Shown piece by piece: positions 8,185-16,026 of a stretch of DNA of 64,000 nt. Below the pieces are notes generated by a model. It worked only from the letters and a program-made list of their open reading frames with translations. It was not told the origin of the DNA and searched no databases. Where the stretch lies: contig NZ_SMCV01000009.1 of assembly GCF_004342285.1 (NCBI RefSeq), forward strand, positions 1 to 64,000. The letters run 5' to 3'. The DNA is from Klebsiella sp. BIGb0138 (GTDB taxonomy: Bacteria; Pseudomonadota; Gammaproteobacteria; Enterobacterales; Enterobacteriaceae). Position 1 is the first letter of the stretch. Each line of letters begins with the position of its first letter. Both the position numbers and the translations under genes were made by a program.

Positions 8185-8210
8185 AAACCTCGCTTCGGCG
8201 GGGTTTTTTT
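8185..8210 (+). terminator. Intrinsic terminator after the phage lipoprotein gene
   Basis: AAACCTCGC (8185-8193) pairs with GCGGGGTTT (8198-8206) over a TTCG tetraloop, followed by T residues. It is the third terminator inside the tail gene run. Confidence 0.83.
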
Positions 8211-8223
8211 ATGGGCACAATTC

Positions 8224-8580
8224 ATGAAAACCACGTCATTACTGCTTGATACGGATACCTGGGACCTGGTCGTTGACGATCTCGGGAATATAGCCACGGT
8301 AGATAACCCATACGCTTGCGCCCAGGACGTTGCTACGGCATGTCTGGCTATACGCGGCGAGTGCATTTACGAGAAAGACTCGGGCGTTAATTACAAGGAG
8401 TTGCTGAACGTTAAGGCCAGTACCGGAGCGATGGCAGCAGCTCTTCAGATTGAGGCGTTACGGATGAACTATATCGCCCGCGCGGAGGCAACGCTGGTTA
8501 ATGACAGGGATACGCGGCGTGCATCAGGGGTAATAGCCATCGTTGACACCAACGGATTAACTTCAAATATCGCCCTGTGA
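8224..8580 (+). CDS. Baseplate wedge protein, gp25-like
   Basis: The 118-residue protein has the signature of T4 gp25/P2 gpW-type wedge proteins: an N-terminal strand region ('WDLVVDDLGNIATVDNPYAC'), a middle helix with 'AQDVATACLAIRGECIYEKD', and a C-terminal strand. It lies directly before baseplate J, the conserved gp25-gpJ order. It should help attach the sheath to the baseplate wedge. Confidence 0.75.
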   Translation: MKTTSLLLDTDTWDLVVDDLGNIATVDNPYACAQDVATACLAIRGECIYEKDSGVNYKELLNVKASTGAMAAALQIEALRMNYIARAEATLVNDRDTRRASGVIAIVDTNGLTSNIAL

Positions 8581-8587
8581 GGGAAAA

Positions 8588-9820
8588 ATGACGACAGTTT
8601 CAACGGCGGTTCCCGCTGTCACATTCTCGGTTTCCGGGCTGGATGTACCTGATGAGGCCGATATCCTGGCAGGCCGTCAGGCTGACCTTGGGTCCGCATT
8701 CGGCACAGCCCTGAGCGCTAACCTCAAAACCCCACAAGGCCAGCTTGCCGTAACTGACACGGCCATTATTGCCGACAAAAACGATCAGTTGCTGGCCATC
8801 GTGAACAATATGAACCCGGATTTTTCCTCCGGTCGCTTTCAGGACGGTTTCGGGCGCATTTACTTCATTGACCGCATAGCCGCGGTAGGGACAGTGGTCA
8901 CGGCAACATGCTCTGGTGCGGTGGGGACGGTTATACCTGCGCAATCCTATGCAACGGACGATAACGGCTACATGTATGTGTCTCTGGCGGCTGGCGCTAT
9001 CGGCTCAGATGGCACGGTGAAGATTGAGTTTCAGAACCTGACCACTGGCGCGATAGCATGCCCTATTGGGTCCCTGACGAATATCTACGTCGCGGTAAGC
9101 GGATGGTCGAGCATCACCAACGAAACGGCCGGCGTGCCTGGTTCCGACGTTGAGGGGCGGTCTGCTTTCGAATACCGGCGCCGGCAGTCGGTAGCGCGGA
9201 ATGCGTTTAACACTACTGCGGCGGTAAGGGCGGCGATCCTTGAAGTTGACGGCGTGCTTGATGCTTATGTTATTGACAACAAAGAGCCCACTCCGGTCGA
9301 TAAGGGATCAACGAATTACACCTTGCTGGCAAGCTCCATTTACATCGGGGTTTATGGTGGGGCGGCAACAGATATTGCCGATGCCATCAACAAAAAGCTC
9401 CCTCCCGGAACGGTAATGAATGGTGATACCACTGGCACCGTTTACGACACCGAAAACTACGATTCTCCTTATCCGGAGTACACCTATAAGTGGAAGACGT
9501 TAGACGCGGTTAGCGTGCATATCAAAGTTGAATATGAAGAGAATGACAGCCTTCCTTCAGATATTAACTCACAGATTAAAACTGCCGTTCTGAATGCCTT
9601 CTCGGGATCGGATGGCGGAACGAGAGCGCGGTGCGGAGCAAGGATTTACGGAAGCCGGTACATTGGGCCAATTCAGGCGCTCGATACCCAGAATATGAAC
9701 GTCCTTTCGGTGCAAATTTCCCTCGACGGCACAACATGGGCCAGCGCGCTGACTATCGGCATTGATCAGGAACCGACGCTTGATGACACAAACATTATCA
9801 CGGAGGCGGTAAGTGAATAA
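8588..9820 (+). CDS. Baseplate J-like protein
   Basis: The 410-residue protein has the baseplate J layout: an N-terminal helical region ('ADILAGRQADLGSAFGTALS'), a central beta region, and a conserved segment around residues 185-215 with 'PGSDVEGRSAFEYRRRQSVA', typical of gpJ/gp6 wedge proteins. It forms the baseplate inner ring with gp25. It starts 7 bases after the wedge gene and ends overlapping the next gene by 8 bases. Confidence 0.85.
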   Translation: MTTVSTAVPAVTFSVSGLDVPDEADILAGRQADLGSAFGTALSANLKTPQGQLAVTDTAIIADKNDQLLAIVNNMNPDFSSGRFQDGFGRIYFIDRIAAVGTVVTATCSGAVGTVIPAQSYATDDNGYMYVSLAAGAIGSDGTVKIEFQNLTTGAIACPIGSLTNIYVAVSGWSSITNETAGVPGSDVEGRSAFEYRRRQSVARNAFNTTAAVRAAILEVDGVLDAYVIDNKEPTPVDKGSTNYTLLASSIYIGVYGGAATDIADAINKKLPPGTVMNGDTTGTVYDTENYDSPYPEYTYKWKTLDAVSVHIKVEYEENDSLPSDINSQIKTAVLNAFSGSDGGTRARCGARIYGSRYIGPIQALDTQNMNVLSVQISLDGTTWASALTIGIDQEPTLDDTNIITEAVSE

Positions 9821-10400
9821 TGTCGACTGGACCATCTATGCGCAGTACGTCAATTCAACGCGCCTCAGATCGCTGATAGATACCTTTAATGCCGCCGTGG
9901 CTCCTGAGGACTGGATAGACACGTTCTATGATGTCGTTTTTAACATTGAGACGTGCGAAGACTACGGTCTGATGTGCTGGGGGAAGATAGTGGATGTTGG
10001 CCGGCTCCTGACGGTCACTCCGTCACAGCAGTTTTTCGGCTTTGGTGAGGCTACAAGCACCCCGGCAGAACTCACCGATCCGCAACCCTTTAACCAGGCA
10101 CCTTTCTATACCGGCGTACAGGACACAAACACTGTCGTCCTGACCAATGACGCATACCGCAAGCTGATCATGTGCAAAGCGATGGCTAACATCAGCGACT
10201 GCACCGTGCCTGTGATGAATCGAATGCTTATGTACATGTTCGGCGACAGCGGGCGGGCTTATGTCCGTGACGATGGCAATCATGTCATGAGCTATGTATT
10301 CGAGTTTCAACTTTCGGAATCTGAGTTGGCGATCGTGCAGAGCTCCGGCGCCTTACCTTCCCCTCCCGGGGTAAAAGTTAATATTGTTCAGGAGATCTGA
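9813..10400 (+). CDS. Phage baseplate protein, DUF2612 family
   Basis: The 195-residue protein overlaps the baseplate J gene by 8 bases. It contains the DUF2612 features 'IETCEDYGLMCWGKIVDVGR' near residue 48 and 'YRKLIMCKAMANISDCTVPV' near residue 111. DUF2612 proteins sit between baseplate J and the tail fibre in many contractile prophages and probably play the gpI-like role of linking fibres to the baseplate. Function is inferred from position. Confidence 0.75.
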   Translation: MNNVDWTIYAQYVNSTRLRSLIDTFNAAVAPEDWIDTFYDVVFNIETCEDYGLMCWGKIVDVGRLLTVTPSQQFFGFGEATSTPAELTDPQPFNQAPFYTGVQDTNTVVLTNDAYRKLIMCKAMANISDCTVPVMNRMLMYMFGDSGRAYVRDDGNHVMSYVFEFQLSESELAIVQSSGALPSPPGVKVNIVQEI

Positions 10401-10401
10401 A

Positions 10402-11577
10402 TTGAATAATTCAGCCATACCATCGCGCCTGACGGTGGTGTTTTCTGTCAGCGGCGACAAAAACGACATTCCAGTAAATTCAACTTCAGAAACCCTTGCT
10501 GATGGATTAGCTGCTATGGATTCTGGGTTCCCACCACTGACAAGGACAGCATTGTCGGCGGGAGGTAAGCCGCCGCAGGGGCAGGATTTCAACGGTATAT
10601 TTAACGATGTCTATACGCGCCTGCAGTGGAGTGATGCGGGGATGGGTTATCCATTTAACGCCGCGTTCAGCACTGCAATTTCCGGATATCCCAAGGGGGC
10701 TATTGTTCCCGCCTCCGATTACTCGGGACAATGGCTAAACCTGAGCAATGGTAATTCTAATAACCCAGAATCTGCATCTGGTGCAATGACAGGGTGGGTA
10801 CCTCAGGATAGCTATGGCATAACGTCGATCACCGGACTTGCCGCTTCGAGTGTAGTGTTATCTTCCCTCCAGGCCGCAAAGGAAAGGATCATCCTCACTG
10901 GCACACTGACAGCAAATATCAACCTGGTATTCCCGGCGTGGATTAAAGGATGGGTTGTACACAATAACTGCACAGGACCATATTCTGTTACCTGCAAGAC
11001 GGCGTCAGGAAGCGGGGTTGTGGTCATTCCTGGTCTCGTGTCGCGTATTTTCTGTGATGGGACAAATATCACAGATGAAACCATGTCCACTCAAACCGAT
11101 TTGGTGGGTAGTGTGGCGGCGTTCGCCGTAAACTCCGCCCCGGATGGATGGTTGGCAGCTAATGGACAGGCCGTCAGTAGGAACGTTTATGCGCGCCTAT
11201 TCTCCCGAATCGGTACTACCTGGGGGGCCGGAGATGGCAGCACCACATTCAATCTTCCTGATGCCCGGGGGGAGTTTATTCGAGGATGGGACAATGGTCG
11301 CGGCGCTGACTCTGGCCGGACATTCGGTAGTACGCAAAAAGGGACAATCGTCGGCGGCAAGGATGATAATGACGATGGGGCGAATATTTCATTTCTCGCT
11401 AACGGGAACGCTGTCGATTATGGAAGTGACGCAGTGCTGTTTTCCAATTATTCAGGAATCAAACCTTATTACCTGAATGCAGAAGAAAAAACTGCCATTC
11501 CTTCATCTGCACAAAATGCATTCTTTAGCGTCACTCGTCCGCGAAACATCGCATTGCTGTACTGCATTAAATATTAA
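10402..11577 (+). CDS. Tail fibre protein with phage tail collar domain
   Basis: The best start is TTG 10402, with AGGAG 7 bases upstream, giving 391 residues; an upstream TTG at 10384 lacks such a site. The N-terminus ('DKNDIPVNSTSETLADGLAA', 'GFPPLTRTALSAGGKPPQGQ') is the baseplate-attachment region common in enterobacterial tail fibres. A tail collar domain covers about residues 237-305 with 'APDGWLAANGQAVSRNVYA' and 'FNLPDARGEFIRGWDNGRG'. It ends with 'RPRNIALLYCIKY', typical of collar-type fibres. It should be a short fibre or adaptor. Confidence 0.82.
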   Translation: MNNSAIPSRLTVVFSVSGDKNDIPVNSTSETLADGLAAMDSGFPPLTRTALSAGGKPPQGQDFNGIFNDVYTRLQWSDAGMGYPFNAAFSTAISGYPKGAIVPASDYSGQWLNLSNGNSNNPESASGAMTGWVPQDSYGITSITGLAASSVVLSSLQAAKERIILTGTLTANINLVFPAWIKGWVVHNNCTGPYSVTCKTASGSGVVVIPGLVSRIFCDGTNITDETMSTQTDLVGSVAAFAVNSAPDGWLAANGQAVSRNVYARLFSRIGTTWGAGDGSTTFNLPDARGEFIRGWDNGRGADSGRTFGSTQKGTIVGGKDDNDDGANISFLANGNAVDYGSDAVLFSNYSGIKPYYLNAEEKTAIPSSAQNAFFSVTRPRNIALLYCIKY

Positions 11578-11612
11578 TCCCCCAACCTTAATTAATAATT
11601 ACAGGATCCGCT

Positions 11613-14600
11613 ATGGCTGTTACAGACACACAGCAGGCAGCGCAGTTTTCTGCGGATGCCGCAGTCAGTGCTGCAGAGGCAAAACAATATCTTCTTGAAG
11701 CGCAGCAGGGGTACCAGGATACAAGTAAAGCAGCTCAGGAGGCTTTAGATGCAGCCGCAGCTGCTGCAACTTCAGAACAGAATTCCTCTGTGTCTGAGAT
11801 TTCCGCCGCTCAGTCCGCCGAAGATGCATTATCAGCAAAGAATGATGCGGAAATGGCATCCAGTGATGCAACTGAGTACGCAAAGAATAAATTTACTTTC
11901 TACAAAACTGCAAGCGATCCAGATGGCACAATTGCTGGTCTTGCTGCGACTAACAACGGACAATCATTTTGGGTGGCTCAGGGGCCTGGCTCAATATCTG
12001 CATATAATATCTATGAAAATCAGGATGGTGTAGCCGTACTGCAGGCAAAACAGCCAGGCACTGCCGCCATTACAGAAACTGTTCGCCAGTTCCCTACTCT
12101 CAGCGCAGCTCAGGACGACGCTGCGGCAGGAAATATCCTTGATGGGGCTAAATGCTGGGTAACGAATACCGCTGATGGAAATTTGGCAGACGAGTACATC
12201 AACAACGGCGGTACGCTGGATGCTACCGGGCGGAGCATGCCTTCGCAATACGCGATGTACGCCCCAAATACCATTACCAACTCCCGTGCATCGGATTCAG
12301 AAAAATTACCGCTGCTGTTTACCGGCGCTCAATCAGGCGGCACGTGGTCTCCCGCCAGCGCAGAAATGGCGGTGCATGGTGCGGTTCAGTCTGTACCGTG
12401 TCCGGCCCGTTCGTCCACCTCTGACCCTACGGTTAACTATGTATTTCAGCAGGATATTAGTTTTGCATCTGGCGGCCAGTATCTTGCCGTTTCGTATCTG
12501 TTCCGCGGGACTACCGAATTAATTTTCCGTAATTTGCAACCCGCATCTTCTGGCACCCTGATTTCCTCACGCGCTGATGATTTGGGTGACGGTACATATT
12601 CGGCAACCGCTGTTTACCGTTTAACTGGCGTGGGGCCTGGTGTTGCTCAGTATATTTATTTCGGATGTCAGCAGCGGGGGGCGAGCACTACTGCGTGCGA
12701 AATCGCATATCCGCAAATGGCAGTATCCGATCGTCCGATTTTCGGTGTTGGCGGAGATATGTCTTTAGCCGACAGGCTGAATATCTCCGGCGTTATTGCA
12801 CCCAATCTGGTCCCAAACAGCTATGCTGACCCGCAATATCAGATGCCGCGTTTGCGTGTAGGCTCGATCGGCTGGACGCAGGTTAGTGCGATTACGGACG
12901 CTACGATTGCGACAGCGTTAACGAATGCGGGGGCTGTGTCCTGCCTGGTGGCTCCGCCGGTGGCATCCGGTTATACCGACGCGCTGGTCGAGCCGTTTGT
13001 TTACGACACTATCGCTATCGGGCAGTATGCTGCCGCTCAGTTTTACGTTTACGTGGCGCCCGGTTCCGGACTCAATGCACGAGATGAAATCAGCAAAACT
13101 GCTGTTTTTTTCGCAGATCAGGATGGTGCTACAGCGCAAATCACGCCGGACATAATTAGCGCGGTTTCCGCAAATCTATTTAAAGTCAGAGCTACCTACC
13201 GTTTCACCGCCCAGCGTCCTCGCCGGGTGTCGATGGGCGTTCGTCAGACCAGTGCAGTCAGCACCTTCTACGTGTTCGGATTTTTCCTTGCCTGCTCAGG
13301 GCAGCCGATCCGGGACATTCTCGAATCCCCGTCACGTGATACCGGGTTTAACGAGCGCGTGGACGGGAACGCCCGCAATATTGCGTTTAACCCGTACGGT
13401 GACACCACGCAGCAACTATTGCCGCTGTTTGGTACAGACAGCGCCTGGACGCCTGTTGCTAATTTGCCGACTGCTGTGCAGATGATTTCTCAGTTGGGGG
13501 CAAAAGCCGCGCTGCCAGCCATGCGAGTGGAATCCGGTTATACCGACGCGCTGGTTAACGTTAATCTGGATGGTGTAAAGGCGGGTGAGTATGTCGCGGT
13601 CGAATTCAGCGTTTACGTTAATGCTGACAGCGGAGTGGATCCAGCCTCTGTACTGGGAGCATGCCGCGCGTTCTTCTGGCTTGAGTCTGGTGGATTCACT
13701 CAGGTCGTTGCAACGATAAAGTCAAAGGTGAGTGCGAACGTCTATGTGATGCAGGCGTCTTACCAGTACACGCAGAACGCCACACGAGTGTATTTAGGTG
13801 CGCGTAACACGTTCCAGAATGCCGATTTGTACGTGTTCAACTTTTTCGCGGCATCATCAGCCACGCCGATACTGAACATAACAAAGGGCCTGGTGCGTGA
13901 CCCGCAACTGGCGTCTTGGGTTAACGGGTTAATCGTGAACCCGTACCCGCCGCTGCTGGCAGTGAATACCCCAATAACGGGAGCCGAGGATTTAATCCTG
14001 CTGCCTGACCAGGTATTTGCGCACCCTACCGCACCATTGATTTTGCAGTGCAATCAATTGCTGATGAACTGGACAGCGGATACGGGTAAATTCCTGGACT
14101 GGTCGATACGGGGAACTGCAGTCAGTGGTCAGCCGTATAGCTACGAAACCAGCCGCACGCTGGAGATTGACCCTGCAAAAACGGGGACTTCCGTGCGCAT
14201 CAGTTTCCACAACCGGCAGAAACCCGCGCAGTGGTCCAGCCGTGATATGTCAATTCTCCGTGGCCCGGCATCAGTATCGGCATCTAAACGTATTGCGCTC
14301 ATCGGTGACTCACTGACGAACCGCGGGCAGGTAGCACGCTTGTCTACGCTGCTCACTGCGGCAGGAGTGACGGTCAGTCAGATTGGTACGATGTCACAGG
14401 CAGAGGGCGGAAATGGGGAGGGGCGCGAGAGCTGGGCGGCCGCTCATTTCGTCGGTAAACGGACGTTACTGGGCAGCACGCGGATAAATATTAGCTCCGA
14501 TAACCCGTCCAGTACGGAGAAAAACCCGTTCCTGTTCGAGGCTACCGAAGCGCAAAAAACGGCAAACCCGGCAATGTGTTTCCTGAACACCGGTGCGGTG

Positions 14601-15122
14601 AGTGAACTGTCATACGCGGATACTCAAACAGGCACGTTCTACACGTTTGACTATCGCCGGTATCTGGATGCACAGGGGTTTGCTGACCCTGATATTGTCT
14701 CTATTGCGCTGGCGTGGAACGACCAGGCAATTGGTCAGACTCCTGACGCGTATATTGCGCAAATCAACTATATGGTCTCGCAGATTAAAGTCGCCTGCCC
14801 GAATGCCAGAATTGCGATTGCCCCGTATTGCGTGACGACTCAGAGTCGCGCTGTATGGAATGCGACAGTATCGCAGTACGTGCGTAACGTTATCGGAGCA
14901 TTCAAAGGTCGGCAGGCTGAGAAACTCCACATCATCCCGTCGTGGGGCATCATGCCTGCCGACACCGCATGGAGCAGCGACGGTTCGAGTATCACACGTG
15001 ATGCGATGACGGGTAGTTATGTTGATACTCACAACGATGGAATTCACTGGGATACCTGGGGCCGCCAGTACATGGCATACAACTGCCTCTACCCGTTCTA
15101 TATCTGGGCCTGCGCTCAGTGA
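11613..15122 (+). CDS. Long tail fibre / tailspike with C-terminal SGNH esterase domain
   Basis: This 1169-residue protein starts with an Ala/Ser/Gln-rich coiled-coil neck (residues 1-95). Three related beta modules follow at about 217-385, 395-585 and 588-770; the second and third share 'SGYTDALV' and 'YVYV/VYVN' blocks. The C-terminal domain (about 893-1169) is SGNH hydrolase-like: 'IALIGDSLTNRG' with the nucleophile Ser near 900, and 'DGIHWD' with Asp1142 and His1145 as the other catalytic residues. In a Klebsiella prophage such a domain probably deacetylates or otherwise de-esterifies capsule or O-antigen during adsorption. The substrate cannot be read from the sequence. No fibre assembly chaperone gene follows. 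Confidence 0.8.
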   Translation: MAVTDTQQAAQFSADAAVSAAEAKQYLLEAQQGYQDTSKAAQEALDAAAAAATSEQNSSVSEISAAQSAEDALSAKNDAEMASSDATEYAKNKFTFYKTASDPDGTIAGLAATNNGQSFWVAQGPGSISAYNIYENQDGVAVLQAKQPGTAAITETVRQFPTLSAAQDDAAAGNILDGAKCWVTNTADGNLADEYINNGGTLDATGRSMPSQYAMYAPNTITNSRASDSEKLPLLFTGAQSGGTWSPASAEMAVHGAVQSVPCPARSSTSDPTVNYVFQQDISFASGGQYLAVSYLFRGTTELIFRNLQPASSGTLISSRADDLGDGTYSATAVYRLTGVGPGVAQYIYFGCQQRGASTTACEIAYPQMAVSDRPIFGVGGDMSLADRLNISGVIAPNLVPNSYADPQYQMPRLRVGSIGWTQVSAITDATIATALTNAGAVSCLVAPPVASGYTDALVEPFVYDTIAIGQYAAAQFYVYVAPGSGLNARDEISKTAVFFADQDGATAQITPDIISAVSANLFKVRATYRFTAQRPRRVSMGVRQTSAVSTFYVFGFFLACSGQPIRDILESPSRDTGFNERVDGNARNIAFNPYGDTTQQLLPLFGTDSAWTPVANLPTAVQMISQLGAKAALPAMRVESGYTDALVNVNLDGVKAGEYVAVEFSVYVNADSGVDPASVLGACRAFFWLESGGFTQVVATIKSKVSANVYVMQASYQYTQNATRVYLGARNTFQNADLYVFNFFAASSATPILNITKGLVRDPQLASWVNGLIVNPYPPLLAVNTPITGAEDLILLPDQVFAHPTAPLILQCNQLLMNWTADTGKFLDWSIRGTAVSGQPYSYETSRTLEIDPAKTGTSVRISFHNRQKPAQWSSRDMSILRGPASVSASKRIALIGDSLTNRGQVARLSTLLTAAGVTVSQIGTMSQAEGGNGEGRESWAAAHFVGKRTLLGSTRINISSDNPSSTEKNPFLFEATEAQKTANPAMCFLNTGAVSELSYADTQTGTFYTFDYRRYLDAQGFADPDIVSIALAWNDQAIGQTPDAYIAQINYMVSQIKVACPNARIAIAPYCVTTQSRAVWNATVSQYVRNVIGAFKGRQAEKLHIIPSWGIMPADTAWSSDGSSITRDAMTGSYVDTHNDGIHWDTWGRQYMAYNCLYPFYIWACAQ

Positions 15123-15190
15123 GAAATGCACAGGGATGTGCAATATCATTGCCTTACATCGGTGGAAAAAATTGATAGGCGCAACCTCTC

Positions 15191-15233
15191 TTGATCTGCC
15201 TCCTCGATAAAACTACTGTATGCACAACCAGTA
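15191..15233 (+). promoter_or_regulatory. SOS promoter with LexA box
   Basis: TACTGTATGCACAACCAGTA at 15214-15233 matches the LexA operator core CTG-N10-CAG with the extended TACTG/CAGTA ends. A -35-like TTGATC at 15191-15196 lies 17 bases before TACTGT, which can serve as the -10, so bound LexA would block the promoter directly. AGGAGG at 15240-15245 is the ribosome-binding site of the gene at 15251. Confidence 0.88.
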
Positions 15234-15250
15234 TTGATCAGGAGGCTACC

Positions 15251-15487
15251 ATGCTCCAGCACAAAATCAGAGAGGCTTTTGCCGCCTCAATCGCTATCAA
15301 TCCCAAAGGGTATCGTTATTTACGCACCAGGGATTTTGTCTGTGAACTGCAAAGCCGAGGGATACATTTCTCGGGCCGTGAGGCAAACGCGTGGATAGAG
15401 CGCAACCAGACGTATTTTGTCGACAAAACGACAGATGAAAGCGAAAACAGGTTGTGGATGTTACGCAATATGGGGAGGGTTCTCTGA
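15251..15487 (+). CDS. Small SOS-controlled phage protein, unknown function
   Basis: ATG 15251 follows AGGAGG by 5 bases and gives 78 residues; an upstream in-frame ATG at 15191 overlaps the promoter and is unlikely. The protein is basic and helical with 'GYRYLRTRDFVCELQSRGIH' and 'FSGREANAWIERNQTYFVDK', which could form a small winged-helix or helix-turn-helix fold. It is the first gene of a LexA-controlled pair, and its stop overlaps the UmuD'-like gene (TGATG), so the two are translationally coupled. I do not recognise a characterised homologue. Confidence 0.7.
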   Translation: MLQHKIREAFAASIAINPKGYRYLRTRDFVCELQSRGIHFSGREANAWIERNQTYFVDKTTDESENRLWMLRNMGRVL

Positions 15488-15807
15488 TGGGATTTCCGTC
15501 TCCGGCGAACGATTTTGCAGAGTCACGAGTCTCAATGAACACTATCTGCGACATAGACGCAAACAAACTCATCGTCGAAACGTCAGGGGGCTATGCAGTC
15601 ATCGATGTGTCGCGACGGACACAGCAGGGCGACACTGTGCTGATTCGATACGATGGACGGATGGAATTTGCAAAACTTCTCGGCGAGGCACTGATAACGG
15701 CAGATGGTGAGGCGATAGAAGATGAGGCGCTGGATGATGTCGAGGTGTGCGGGGTACTGACGCATAATATCATCAGCGTGCTGGAAGATGAGTGCCCGGT
15801 ACTATGA
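15487..15807 (+). CDS. UmuD'-like protein (HumD-type), catalytic serine region missing
   Basis: The 106-residue product begins MGFPSPANDFAESRV, matching E. coli UmuD from the residue after its self-cleavage site (GFPSPAADYVEQRI). It is thus encoded as a ready-made UmuD' analogue, like phage P1 HumD. The downstream part also aligns: 'GDTVLIRYDGRMEFAKLLG' with UmuD '[19 protein letters not shown]', retaining the lysine position, and 'CGVLTHNI' with 'FGVVIHVV'. About 12 residues around the UmuD SGDSM serine are absent (SGGYA here), so it should not act as a peptidase. Start: overlapping TGATG with the upstream gene under a LexA box. A role modulating Pol V or UmuD is inference. Confidence 0.68.
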   Translation: MGFPSPANDFAESRVSMNTICDIDANKLIVETSGGYAVIDVSRRTQQGDTVLIRYDGRMEFAKLLGEALITADGEAIEDEALDDVEVCGVLTHNIISVLEDECPVL

Positions 15808-15825
15808 CCATAATTTTGTTGTAGC

Positions 15826-15854
15826 TTTCAAGATAAGTTGTTGGCGTGTATCAT
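15826..15854 (+). promoter_or_regulatory. Probable thrS promoter
   Basis: TATCAT at 15849-15854 with a weak TTTCAA at 15826-15831 and a 17-base spacer would start transcription near 15861-15865. That gives the roughly 160-base leader known for E. coli thrS. It lies only about 20 bases past the last prophage gene, so the phage/host junction must be at or just before it. Confidence 0.45.
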
Positions 15855-15917
15855 AGCCTCTCGGTATTAGGTGTTTATGGCGGGTACATTTTGGATTTGG
15901 TACATCCCGATGTACAC

Positions 15918-16026
15918 ACTTTGCAGAGTGAAGCAAAGAAACGATCGTAAGCTACTAATATTAATAAACTAATCAATTTTGTATGTGCTCTTTCGTGTGG
16001 GGCACCACTGCAAATAAGGACATAAA
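15918..16026 (+). promoter_or_regulatory. thrS leader / ThrRS autoregulatory operator
   Basis: A hairpin GTGCTC (15985-15990) with GGGCAC (16000-16005) presents CGT (15994-15996) in its loop, mimicking the threonine tRNA anticodon. In E. coli ThrRS binds this operator and blocks ribosome access to the AAGGA just upstream of the ATG. A second stem, CTTTGC/GCAAAG (15918-15937), lies in the upstream leader. The arrangement matches the known E. coli thrS translational operator. Confidence 0.75.

Noticed and set aside
1..15807. Integrase, repressor or lysis genes of the prophage
   Set aside because: None is visible; this part holds only tail, moron and SOS genes, so the rest must lie left of the window.
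15900..15915. GTACAT/ATGTAC inverted repeat as a phage att core
   Set aside because: It lies inside the presumed thrS leader and no second copy is visible in the window; without the left end of the prophage the claim cannot be supported.
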